Origin: Bacteroidota bacterium
Lineage (GTDB): Bacteria > Bacteroidota > Bacteroidia > B-17B0 > Aurantibacillaceae
NCBI GenBank assembly: GCA_025359355.1
Contig: JANYGR010000496.1
Location: 1 to 21,097, forward strand
Length of the DNA: 21,097 nt
Reading direction: 5' to 3'
Numbering within the stretch: the stretch's first letter is position 1; the number at the start of each line of letters is the position of its first letter. Position numbers and translations under genes: made by a program. The notes beneath the pieces were generated by a model. That model was not told the DNA's origin and did no database searches. It was given only the letters and a program-made list of their open reading frames with translations. This document shows, piece after piece, positions 6,902-14,600 of the stretch.

Positions 6902-7693
6902 TTAGTCTTTCGACATGTTTAATGAATTAGACAACATGAGTAAAAACAATAACGCTTTCGAGTAATCAAGTTCATTATATTCTAATCCCAATTGTCTGAT
7001 ATTATTATAATAGGTTTGATGTTGTAGGTAATAGTTTTTTTCGCTTTGAATAAACCAAGCTTTAGAACCAAGCTTTTGTGCTAAAAACCATTTTTCAATT
7101 AAGCGTGCACATCTGCCGTTACCACCAGTCCAAGGGTGTATTTTTACAAAAACAAGATGAAGCATTGCTGCGAAATAAAAAACCTCTTCTATGGATAGCT
7201 TTTGGTTTAACAAAACATCAATATCAGTATAAAATTTTTCCATTTCAGTAGGCACAGCATAGGGGCTTGCAGCAACATACTCTATTTTACCATCCGATGT
7301 GGAAACATACATGTTTTGAGTTCGAATTTTTCCTTGATAATGTTTTGCAACGATATGTTTACTTAATAATTCATGAGCTGTTGAAATAGTATTCTTGTTT
7401 ATTGTGTTTTCTTTTGCAAAAGAATAGGCATTGTATAAATCATCAATTTTTTTAGTGTAATCAGGTAAAAATTCAATTCCAAATTTTTTATGTTTAATGT
7501 AACTATCTAATTCAATATCCTCTCCTTCTATTTTGCTTGAAAACACAGATGATACGGAAGTATAAAAACTGAAAGTGCCTGTTGAAATTTCAGCATCTTT
7601 TAATTCATCAAAAGTAGCATTAAGATTTTTAGGCGCCTGCTCTTTAAATGCTTCCAACAATTCTACTGATAATATTTGTAATTTATCTTTCAT
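6902..7693 (-). CDS. Fic-domain protein with N-terminal inhibitory motif and variant core motif
   Basis: A protein of 263 residues. The Fic core is HPWTGGNGRCAR at 186-197: the catalytic His186, the anion-binding GNGR and the final Arg197 are present. Position 190, normally Asp or Glu (the Mg ligand of HPFx(D/E)GNGRxxR), is Gly. An inhibitory motif of the (S/T)xxxE(G/N) type is seen at S52-E56-G57, N-terminal to the core, which marks an autoinhibited class II Fic protein. Family members usually transfer AMP, or occasionally other phosphate-containing groups, to hydroxyl side chains of a target protein. The missing acidic residue leaves the activity here uncertain. It is cytoplasmic by sequence and sits inside the ketosynthase/ACP run on the same strand, 4 and 17 bp from its neighbours. 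No separate antitoxin gene is adjacent. Confidence 0.85.
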   Translation of the reverse strand: MKDKLQILSVELLEAFKEQAPKNLNATFDELKDAEISTGTFSFYTSVSSVFSSKIEGEDIELDSYIKHKKFGIEFLPDYTKKIDDLYNAYSFAKENTINKNTISTAHELLSKHIVAKHYQGKIRTQNMYVSTSDGKIEYVAASPYAVPTEMEKFYTDIDVLLNQKLSIEEVFYFAAMLHLVFVKIHPWTGGNGRCARLIEKWFLAQKLGSKAWFIQSEKNYYLQHQTYYNNIRQLGLEYNELDYSKALLFLLMLSNSLNMSKD

Positions 7694-7710
7694 TGATCTA
7701 AAGCCTTGAG

Positions 7711-8841
7711 TTATATTTTTCTAAATAAAGCTGCGGCATTGCAACCGCCAAAGCCTGAAGCTGTTTTTATAAATGATGAAAATACACTAGGCTGATGAGC
7801 TTGTATAATGTTGATATTACCGCTCACACCCTTTGTTTCAAAGCCTTCTGATTTTATCAGTTGTTGATTTTTTAAGGATTCTAATGATAAAATTGTTTCT
7901 AAAACACCACCAGCGCCTAAGGTATGCCCATAATACCCTTTTAAACTATTTACAGGAATAGCATTTAAACCTGATCTATCAAAAGCAATGGATTCCATTT
8001 CATCATTAAAGAGCGTAGCAGTTCCGTGTGCTGAAATAAATCCTAAATTTTCAGGATGATAGTTTAACACCTCTTGAACACATTGGTATAAACCGTCTCC
8101 CGTGCGCGATGGGCCAGAAATGTGATTAGCATCATTAGCAGAAGCGCCACCAACGATTTCTGTATGATAGGGCATTGCTAACGTTTTGTTACTGGTTAAT
8201 AAAATAGTTGAAACAGCTTCTCCTAAATTAATGCCGGTTCTATTAGCATCAAACGGCTTGCTAGGCTCAGCGCTCATGGCGTTAAATGATTTAAAACCGC
8301 TTACCGTAAATTCAGAAATAATATCACCACCACAAACTAATACGTTATCGTATTGTCCGTTTTCAATAAATCGTTGCGCAATGATAATTGCTAAAACCCC
8401 TGATATACAAGCGTTAGATAGCACAAGTGGCGTATGTTTAAACTTAAAATATAATTGTAAATGATGTGTAAAGGCGTGAAGATAGGCTCGCTTAGGATCT
8501 ATATTTTTGTAAGCATTTTCAAGTATATCAATGTTTCCCTTTGTTGTAGAGTATATTAATAATGTTCTTTCGTCTTGAGGATTAATACCACTTTGAGTCA
8601 ACACGTCTTGTATAGAAATAATACTGAGTTGCTCTAATTTTGTATATTGACGGGAATCTCCGTATGTTGAAAACTGTTCTGAAATCAATTCATTTTCAAT
8701 TTTTGCAATACAAAATGGTTCTTGATAAAAAGGCAAAACAGTTTTTTTTACTCCAATTTTCGACTGGCAAACCGCTGAATAATTCTCTGCAGTAGTAAAT
8801 CCCAAAGGACTGATAATATTATTATGAGAGGCAAAAATCAT
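7711..8841 (-). CDS. Beta-ketoacyl-ACP synthase (second active ketosynthase)
   Basis: A protein of 376 residues, a little shorter than typical FabF (about 410). The catalytic residues are present: Cys145 in SNACISG, His272 in AHGTAT, His306 in YGHTLGAGG with Lys301, and a C-terminal ASGFGGCNA loop. It differs clearly from the ketosynthase at 4805-5998 (for example SNACISG against STACSSA), so it is a distinct subfamily and not a recent duplicate. It could be the initiating or a stand-alone condensing enzyme of the pathway. Its ATG shares one base with the stop of the upstream membrane-protein gene (TAATG), which is strong evidence for co-translation. The N-terminus is short: MIFASHNNIISPLG starts almost directly in the first conserved strand. 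Confidence 0.88.
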   Translation of the reverse strand: MIFASHNNIISPLGFTTAENYSAVCQSKIGVKKTVLPFYQEPFCIAKIENELISEQFSTYGDSRQYTKLEQLSIISIQDVLTQSGINPQDERTLLIYSTTKGNIDILENAYKNIDPKRAYLHAFTHHLQLYFKFKHTPLVLSNACISGVLAIIIAQRFIENGQYDNVLVCGGDIISEFTVSGFKSFNAMSAEPSKPFDANRTGINLGEAVSTILLTSNKTLAMPYHTEIVGGASANDANHISGPSRTGDGLYQCVQEVLNYHPENLGFISAHGTATLFNDEMESIAFDRSGLNAIPVNSLKGYYGHTLGAGGVLETILSLESLKNQQLIKSEGFETKGVSGNINIIQAHQPSVFSSFIKTASGFGGCNAAALFRKI

Positions 8842-9485
8842 TAAAAATTATTATACGTTGCAATTATATGCTTTTTTTTCTTGTGATATCGATAATTACA
8901 AATTTGCGAAATACCAATAAAAGTGAAAGAATAAGCAAAACTAGAGCCTAACATTATTGAATAATCGCTCCCATGATTACTACCAGACAAATACATAAAA
9001 AACGGAATCATAGCTGATGAATAAATACCAATTGATAACCATGTAATTCTATTCCTATTGTTTCTTCTAAGCTGTTTATGTTCTTTTAATAACAATGTTT
9101 TTGTTTCAGATTCAGGATGTGCCAAAATTAATTTTAATATCCCTTTGTTTGATATAGGAAAACCTTTATAGTATGTTGTACCTTTTAAAATAGTTATTTT
9201 GCTCAAATCTGTTTTATATAGATTATCTTTATAAGCATCAAGTAATTCTTTGTTTTTAAAGAGTTCCACTGCTCCATTTTGGTATTTTATTTTTGTAATT
9301 TGATAGGGAAATAATTTATAGATAGAGTCATCCAAGGTATCAAATTTTTTATATGAAACTTGAGTAGGTGAAATTTCTAAAATTTTTGTTGCGATAAATT
9401 CCCCCGATTTTAGATAGAGGGTGTCCTGTGCTTTTAAATTTAATATCAATAAGCAAAAAACTAAAATATAGAAAAATAAACGCAT
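8841..9485 (-). CDS. Exported membrane protein of unknown function
   Basis: A protein of 214 residues. An N-terminal hydrophobic segment ending in LKAQ (residues 1-20) looks like a Sec signal, followed directly by a domain starting DTLYLKSGEFIATKI and containing KYQNGAVELF. I recognise this small beta domain from many Bacteroidota proteins, where it follows a signal peptide. Its function is unknown to me. The second half has a basic KEHKQLRRNNRNR stretch (about 133-146) and two hydrophobic segments (about 149-166 and 178-196), so the C-terminal part is probably membrane-embedded. It is the first gene of the ketosynthase run and is joined to the next gene by a 1-bp stop/start overlap. Whether it serves the pathway or merely shares the promoter cannot be told. 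Confidence 0.7.
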   Translation of the reverse strand: MRLFFYILVFCLLILNLKAQDTLYLKSGEFIATKILEISPTQVSYKKFDTLDDSIYKLFPYQITKIKYQNGAVELFKNKELLDAYKDNLYKTDLSKITILKGTTYYKGFPISNKGILKLILAHPESETKTLLLKEHKQLRRNNRNRITWLSIGIYSSAMIPFFMYLSGSNHGSDYSIMLGSSFAYSFTFIGISQICNYRYHKKKKHIIATYNNF

Positions 9486-9492
9486 GCTGTTT

Positions 9493-9500
9493 CAAATATA
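9493..9500 (-). promoter_or_regulatory. Candidate Bacteroidota -7 box for the ketosynthase operon
   Basis: On the minus strand the sequence reads TATATTTG, a perfect TAnnTTTG box, followed by 7 nt and then the ATG at 9485. No TTG lies at the expected spacing upstream, so the -33 element is poor. If the box is used, the leader would be a few nucleotides or absent. Confidence 0.4.
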
Positions 9501-9551
9501 AAAAATAAAACAACAGGTATAGGGCATTTAAATATTTAAGGTTAAAACAAC

Positions 9552-9586
9552 AAAAAACCTCCTCGAGTTAGTCGAGAAGGTTTTTT
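9552..9586 (-). terminator. Rho-independent terminator of yceD-rpmF
   Basis: The 15-nt arms 9552-9566 and 9572-9586 pair with a single mismatch around a 5-nt loop. The core is CCTCCTCGA/TCGAGAAGG with A and T runs on each side, so the structure could work in both directions. It lies 25 bp after the rpmF stop and isolates that operon from the ketosynthase run downstream on the same strand. Confidence 0.9.
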
Positions 9587-9611
9587 TGTTATGTAAGATT
9601 TTATATAAAAA

Positions 9612-9803
9612 TTAAGCTTTGATTGCTTTTTCCATTACTACTTTTCCTTTGTAGTATAATTTTCCTTCAAACCAGTGTGCACGATGATACAAGTGAGCTT
9701 CGCCAGTTGTTGTATCTTTAGCAATAGTGTTAGTTGGTGCTTTGTATGTTGCACGACGAGAGTCTCTACGGGATCTGGATAGTTTTCGTTTTGGATTAGG
9801 CAT
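9612..9803 (-). CDS. rpmF: 50S ribosomal protein L32
   Basis: A protein of 63 residues beginning MPNPKRKLSRSRRDSRRATY, the highly conserved L32 N-terminus, and continuing with the EAHLYHRAH segment. It is a structural protein of the large ribosomal subunit. The zinc-ribbon cysteines found in some L32 proteins are absent, the usual state for Bacteroidota. It follows yceD by 11 bp, the classic yceD-rpmF pair, and is followed by a strong terminator. The plsX-fabH genes that often come next in other bacteria are not here. Confidence 0.97.
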   Translation of the reverse strand: MPNPKRKLSRSRRDSRRATYKAPTNTIAKDTTTGEAHLYHRAHWFEGKLYYKGKVVMEKAIKA

Positions 9804-9814
9804 GGTATTTAATT

Positions 9815-10342
9815 TTAATTATTGTTAAACTTTATATTCTTTAATTTATCCCAATTTTCATTAGGAGTTGGTTCTTCATCTATTTTTAATTCATTGAATT
9901 TCTTTAATGTTTTTTCATCACAAGTAACTCCCAAATCCTCATCTTCTTCGCATGGTACTTTTCTGCTAGGAATAGATAATTCGATGTACTCAAATAAATA
10001 TTGTGAAATATCAGCCTCGTCCAATCCTTCGTGAAGTACTAATAATTCATCATTACTTTCTTCAGGACTACCATGCTTTACAATCAATTTTTCATGCCCA
10101 CTAATAGGGCAATCGTAATCAATTAAACAGCGATCGCAACTAAGGTTAACTGTTCCTTCAAAATCAAACAAAAATTGCAATAAGCTATTTTGTTTAATTA
10201 CAGTTACATCAACCTTAATATTGGCTTTTGTTATTTCACTATCATCAAATTGTTCAAAGAACTTTTCATTCACTTCAAATTCAAATTGGTGTTCACCCAT
10301 TGGTAAGCCGCCAAACTGTATCACATACTGACTTTTACCCAT
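9815..10342 (-). CDS. yceD: YceD/DUF177 family protein
   Basis: A protein of 175 residues. The DUF177 pattern is visible: FEGTVNLSCDRCLIDYDCPI at about 61-80 with Cys69, Cys72 and Cys78, then an acidic tail region with two more Cys (VPCEED and VTCDE). Members are linked to large-subunit rRNA (23S) accumulation in bacteria and chloroplasts and almost always stand directly before rpmF, as here. The paired cysteines may bind a metal, but this is inference. No signal or membrane segment is present. A good promoter lies just upstream. Confidence 0.9.
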   Translation of the reverse strand: MGKSQYVIQFGGLPMGEHQFEFEVNEKFFEQFDDSEITKANIKVDVTVIKQNSLLQFLFDFEGTVNLSCDRCLIDYDCPISGHEKLIVKHGSPEESNDELLVLHEGLDEADISQYLFEYIELSIPSRKVPCEEDEDLGVTCDEKTLKKFNELKIDEEPTPNENWDKLKNIKFNNN

Positions 10343-10364
10343 AACTTAATTCCAAAATGGACGG

Positions 10365-10396
10365 CAAATATACACTTTTTTTATATTTATCAACAA
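10365..10396 (-). promoter_or_regulatory. Promoter of yceD-rpmF
   Basis: Minus-strand reading: TTGTTG (10396-10391), 18 nt, then TATATTTG (10372-10365), a perfect TAnnTTTG -7 box with a TTG -33 element. The box ends 22 nt before the yceD ATG, so a short leader is expected. It is the best-formed promoter in the window. Confidence 0.75.
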
Positions 10397-10480
10397 TTAT
10401 TTTTTAAATAAATGCTTATAAAAGAGAAATTTTACTCAAAAATCTACTTTTAATAGACTGAAATTACATATAAATCAAGT

Positions 10481-12124
10481 TTAGTCCTCCTTAATAAATT
10501 TTTGTATGGTATTATTTCCATTTTTAAAATTAAGTTTGGCAATATATAGGCCAGATGTAATATTAGTAATATCTATACTTTCTGACGAATTAAGATGTTT
10601 TTGTAATACTATTTTTCCGTTTAAATCAATTAAGGTAATGTTTTCTATTTGGTTGGAATTGATGTATAGTTGATTGTGAGAAGGATTGGGATAAATTAAT
10701 ACATCATTTTTAGCTGCATCAAAATCATGTATTCCAGACGAAACATTAGTTCCCAATTTCGCTAATAAAAATTCGGTATTGTTGTTAGCATTGATAGTCG
10801 TAGCATCAAAGCCGCAAGATTGACTAACGACACCGCAAATATATAGATTATTATTAGCATCTAAAGCTAGGTTTGTTACTTGAGCTAAGGCATTTGACGA
10901 AGGATCTTGCATAGCTTTGGCGTATAATACTGAACCAGAATTATCGATTTTTACAATGGCAATTAAATCTGTGGCAACTGGAAAAGGCGCAGTAGTATTA
11001 ATAATGTAGCCACCATAAGAGGTTGTATCATTCATGTTAAAACCTAAGTAGCTATTGCCAAATTTATCCGTTGTTATGGATGATAAAGGATTATATCCTG
11101 TCATTGCATAATAGTTTGTCCATTGAGATACTCCAGAAGGGTTGTATTTTTCTACAATTTGTTCTTGACCTCCGTTTCCTGTGCGCCAACCTGTAACGTA
11201 AATATTGTTTTGTAAATCTAAGGATACATCGTTGTTGTAATCTGGTCCAGACCAGCTACTGCCTGCTACTGCCCAAGTAAATGCGCCTGTTGCACCATTT
11301 AATTTAGCAACAAACCTATCATAAGTTCCAGCACTACCTGTATAAATAATGGTTGTAGATCCGAAGTCGGCGTCTGCTACAAAAGTTCCAACAACAATAC
11401 AAGTCCCAGATTTATCAATTGCTAGAGCATTTCCTATTGTATTAATTGCAGGCGAAATATTTGTTTGATTAAACCATAAAGAATTACCAGCCCCATCAAA
11501 TTTCATAGTAAACAAACCAGGTGTTAATAAATTATAACCAGCTAAAGTACCTGTTTCATGTACAACTAAACCAGTGATATAAGCACTGCCAGATGCATCA
11601 ATCGCTATATCTCTCGGCACTACTCCGCCACCAACACTACCTTTAAGCCATAATACGTTCCCGTTATTATCAAATTTAACCACATATCCAGTTGTGTAAT
11701 CGGTGCTACTAGGATGGCTGTTTATTAAAAAATGTGTTCCAAATATTACTGAATCACTTTCGGAATAGCCAGTAATAAAAACATTACCTGTGTTATCAAC
11801 AGCTATGCCTGAGGCTGTATTGTTGTGGTTTGATAGAAAAGATTTTGCCCAAATAATTCCTCCATTCAAATTATACTTTACTAAATAAACAGTTTTTGGA
11901 TCTTTTTCATCTAATATGCCAGTGCCAAAATCAATAGGGCTGTCAAAAGAGCCTGTGGCATATACAAATTGATTAATTGTGTCAACCGCTACATCGCCAA
12001 TATTATTAACCATGGCGCCATTTGCTTGAGCTACACTGCTTTTAGCCCAAGCGAATGTTGGAGTTTGAGAAAAAGCAGTTGTTACTGTAATTAGACTGCC
12101 TATTACTAAAATTATTTTTTTCAT
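10481..12124 (-). CDS. Secreted seven-bladed beta-propeller protein with T9SS sorting domain
   Basis: A protein of 547 residues. A signal peptide occupies residues 1-20 (LITVTTAFSQ). Seven copies of a repeat with the core (I/V/L)AxDxxGNxYxTG follow near residues 43, 105, 172, 232, 299, 349 and 417, for example GIAVDNTGNVFITG and DIAIDASGSAYITG. These match SBBP-type beta-propeller repeats, and seven copies predict one complete propeller. Residues about 465-547 form a T9SS type A C-terminal sorting domain: VLIYPNPSHNQLYI, then the IDLNGK strand and a SGLYIAKL segment. The protein should cross the outer membrane by type IX secretion and be released or anchored at the surface. The ligand is unknown. 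It is transcribed alone, with a -7 box at 12168-12175. Confidence 0.85.
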   Translation of the reverse strand: MKKIILVIGSLITVTTAFSQTPTFAWAKSSVAQANGAMVNNIGDVAVDTINQFVYATGSFDSPIDFGTGILDEKDPKTVYLVKYNLNGGIIWAKSFLSNHNNTASGIAVDNTGNVFITGYSESDSVIFGTHFLINSHPSSTDYTTGYVVKFDNNGNVLWLKGSVGGGVVPRDIAIDASGSAYITGLVVHETGTLAGYNLLTPGLFTMKFDGAGNSLWFNQTNISPAINTIGNALAIDKSGTCIVVGTFVADADFGSTTIIYTGSAGTYDRFVAKLNGATGAFTWAVAGSSWSGPDYNNDVSLDLQNNIYVTGWRTGNGGQEQIVEKYNPSGVSQWTNYYAMTGYNPLSSITTDKFGNSYLGFNMNDTTSYGGYIINTTAPFPVATDLIAIVKIDNSGSVLYAKAMQDPSSNALAQVTNLALDANNNLYICGVVSQSCGFDATTINANNNTEFLLAKLGTNVSSGIHDFDAAKNDVLIYPNPSHNQLYINSNQIENITLIDLNGKIVLQKHLNSSESIDITNITSGLYIAKLNFKNGNNTIQKFIKED

Positions 12125-12167
12125 AATGATTTGTTTTGCTGCGAATTAATTTTCGTGATTTATGGTA

Positions 12168-12175
12168 CAAACATA
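12168..12175 (-). promoter_or_regulatory. Candidate -7 box of the propeller-protein gene
   Basis: On the minus strand the sequence reads TATGTTTG, a perfect TAnnTTTG box, about 44 nt before the ATG at 12124. The nearest upstream TTG is 27 nt away, longer than the usual 18-20, so the -33 element is weak. Confidence 0.45.
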
Positions 12176-12235
12176 ATAGCTGTATTACTTATATTTACTG
12201 TACAATTTTTTGTAATATTTACCAGGTTAATTACT

Positions 12236-13597
12236 ATGCAACTTATCATTGATATTATACAATCCTTATCAAATACTGAATTGGCAGATCTTAAAAAAGA
12301 AGTGGCAGTTAAAAACTCTTTGCCGTATCAAATTTTACAAGAGTATGTACATACAAATGGAAAGGCATTAGAAAAAGAAATCATAACAAAATTTAACACG
12401 TCAAAAACCACATTTAATAAGAGTTGTACCCAATCCAAAGAAATATTAATTGATTTATTAGCAAAACAAATTCGTACTGATTTCGATATTATTATTTTAG
12501 TACGTAGGTTTTTATATACTGGTTTGTACAGCACGGCTGAAAAATTAATCACGGATTTAGAAAAAGAATACGAACAAAAACAACAATGGCAATTGCTAGA
12601 ACTACTGTATATAGAAAGTTATAGGCTTTGTCATATTACAGGAAATGCAAAAAAATTAGAATCATTTTCGGTTAAAAGGAACTCTAATTCTGTGCGTTTG
12701 CAATCTTATATTACGTTATCGGGCTCTATTTTACGAGAATTGATTTGTTTGGAAGGTTTTAAGCTAAAACCATCAGTGAATAATTATTTTTCAACGTTAG
12801 TTCAATTAGGTAAACAAACGGAGAAACTTAATCATTATACGCTAAATTTAAATAGCTTAACTCTTCAAAATTTGTATTTAAGCAGATTTACCAATCAAAC
12901 TAAAGAATTAGCCATCGTTAATCAACAAATTGAAAATTTATATAAGCATAAATCGCAGTATCTTCAATTTAATACAAAGCTTATAGCCATTAATACGCAT
13001 ATCAATTATTTATCTCAACTTGTAACGCCAACTAATCCAAACATTCTAGCAAAGAAAACACTAGTAGAATTAAATACTTTGGGGGTTTTTGTAGCTTCGA
13101 ATTTATGTTATGCGTTATGCGAATACAATTTATATACTATGCAATTTAAAGATTTAAATTTTTGGCTTAGTAAATTGGAAAACTATAAGGATGAAAGTAA
13201 ATTTACTTTGTTTTATAATTGCATAAAAGCCATTAAACATTTTGTAAATGACCAATGGCAGGAATTTAAAAAGGAAGTTGCTGTTTTTTATTCTAAGTCC
13301 GATAATCAAAATTTTCCTGACATGGAGGTTGTTCTGAGATTACTTGAATTACTTTTAATAAAAAAACAAAAGGATTTAGAATTACTTGAATATAAAGCGG
13401 AGGCCTTACGGTTATTCATGACCCGAAATTTGTCTAAAGAGCGTTATACCTACGAATGGGCAATCTTAAATTATTTTAAAAAGAAAAATGCGAAGTCCCA
13501 AGATGTATTTGATTTAATAAATGTGATTGATAAATCAGCTTATTACAATATCTTATTTTTAAAACAATTAATCCTACAACATTTAAAGGAGTTTTAG
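12236..13597 (+). CDS. Helical hypothetical protein
   Basis: A protein of 453 residues from the ATG at 12236. I do not recognise a family. It is almost entirely helical by composition: Leu, Lys, Glu, Asn and Tyr-rich segments such as FLYTGLYSTAEKLITDLEKE and the QWQLLELLYIES stretch occur throughout. This resembles TPR-like helical scaffolds, though no single consensus TPR is clear. There is no signal peptide or convincing membrane segment in this form. Start choice: the frame is open from an ATG at 12131, but the added 35 residues are a hydrophobic, Cys/Phe-rich translation of AT-rich intergenic DNA and would reach almost to the divergent gene at 12124. The ATG before QLIIDIIQSLSN is the natural start. 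metF follows after 37 bp. Confidence 0.7.
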   Translation: MQLIIDIIQSLSNTELADLKKEVAVKNSLPYQILQEYVHTNGKALEKEIITKFNTSKTTFNKSCTQSKEILIDLLAKQIRTDFDIIILVRRFLYTGLYSTAEKLITDLEKEYEQKQQWQLLELLYIESYRLCHITGNAKKLESFSVKRNSNSVRLQSYITLSGSILRELICLEGFKLKPSVNNYFSTLVQLGKQTEKLNHYTLNLNSLTLQNLYLSRFTNQTKELAIVNQQIENLYKHKSQYLQFNTKLIAINTHINYLSQLVTPTNPNILAKKTLVELNTLGVFVASNLCYALCEYNLYTMQFKDLNFWLSKLENYKDESKFTLFYNCIKAIKHFVNDQWQEFKKEVAVFYSKSDNQNFPDMEVVLRLLELLLIKKQKDLELLEYKAEALRLFMTRNLSKERYTYEWAILNYFKKKNAKSQDVFDLINVIDKSAYYNILFLKQLILQHLKEF

Positions 13598-13634
13598 TAA
13601 ATTTACATTTTTATTTACAATATCAGACTAAATT

Positions 13635-14588
13635 ATGAAGATTACCGAACATTTAAAAGCAGCTAAGGACACTTTATTCTCAATAGAAATTTTACCCCCA
13701 TTAAAGGGTAAAAGCATACAATCTATTTTTGACGGTATTGATCCTTTAATGGAATTTAAACCTGCTTTTGTGGATGTAACTTATCATCGTGAGGAATATA
13801 TTTATAAAAAACGTGATGGCGGTTATTTAGAAAAAGTAAGTATTCGTAAACGCCCTGGTACTGTTGGTATTTGTGCGGCTATTATGAACCGTTATAATGT
13901 AGAAGCAGTGCCCCATATTATTTGTGGTGGATTTACTCGTGAAGAAACAGAAAATGCATTAATCGATTTGCAATTTTTAGGAATTGATAATGTATTAGCA
14001 TTGCGTGGAGATAGTATTAAAACGGAATCGCACTTTGTGCCTGAACCAGGTGGACATAATTATGCGATTGATTTGGTAAAACAAATTAAAGACATGAATA
14101 ATGGCTTGTATTTAGATGATGAAATGAAAGACGCATCTCCTACTAATTTTTGTATGGGTATTGCAGGTTATCCCGAAAAACATTTTGAAGCACCAAATTT
14201 ATACAGTGATATGAAATGGCTGAAAGCTAAGGTAGATGCGGGTGCTGACTATATTGTAACTCAAATGTTTTTTGATAATAAAAAGTATTTTGAATTTGTA
14301 GATTTGTGTCGTAAAAACGAAATTAATGTACCAATTATTCCAGGTTTAAAAATATTAAGTTCACGTTCTCAGTTAATTGCTTTACCTAAAATTTTTCATA
14401 TAGATTTGCCACAAGATTTATTTGTGGAGTTAGAAAAATGTAAAGACGATAAAGCTGTAAAAGAAATTGGCATCAAATGGTGTACGCAACAAAGTAAAGA
14501 ACTAAAAAAAGCAGGCGTACCTTGTTTGCATTACTATACGATGGGAACATCAGATAGCACTAAGCGCGTTGCGAAGGAAGTGTTTTAG
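13635..14588 (+). CDS. metF: 5,10-methylenetetrahydrofolate reductase
   Basis: A protein of 317 residues, the usual length for bacterial MetF. It reduces methylene-THF to methyl-THF with FAD, supplying methyl groups for methionine synthesis. Diagnostic segments are SIEILPP at 16-22 (Glu18 corresponds to the catalytic acid of E. coli MetF), VDVTYHR near 46-52, VPHIICGG near 92-99 followed by the EETENAL helix, NVLALRGD near 118-125 and DYIVTQMFFD near 206-215. The start is a clear ATG with 37 bp of spacer after the preceding gene. No S-box, SAM riboswitch or MetJ-like palindrome was seen upstream. It converges with the minus-strand gene ending at 14601. Confidence 0.95.
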   Translation: MKITEHLKAAKDTLFSIEILPPLKGKSIQSIFDGIDPLMEFKPAFVDVTYHREEYIYKKRDGGYLEKVSIRKRPGTVGICAAIMNRYNVEAVPHIICGGFTREETENALIDLQFLGIDNVLALRGDSIKTESHFVPEPGGHNYAIDLVKQIKDMNNGLYLDDEMKDASPTNFCMGIAGYPEKHFEAPNLYSDMKWLKAKVDAGADYIVTQMFFDNKKYFEFVDLCRKNEINVPIIPGLKILSSRSQLIALPKIFHIDLPQDLFVELEKCKDDKAVKEIGIKWCTQQSKELKKAGVPCLHYYTMGTSDSTKRVAKEVF

Positions 14589-14600
14589 TTTACTAACTAT

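Noticed and set aside
6902..7693. Fic gene as half of a toxin-antitoxin pair
   Set aside because: No small antitoxin gene is adjacent; the inhibitory motif is in the same protein, so it is self-regulated by sequence.
8186..8464. 92-codon plus-strand frame
   Set aside because: It is antisense to the ketosynthase at 7711-8841.
9822..10034. 70-codon plus-strand frame
   Set aside because: It is antisense to yceD.
12131..12235. Upstream in-frame extension of the helical hypothetical protein
   Set aside because: The extra 35 residues are hydrophobic, read from AT-rich intergenic DNA, and overlap the promoter region of the divergent gene.
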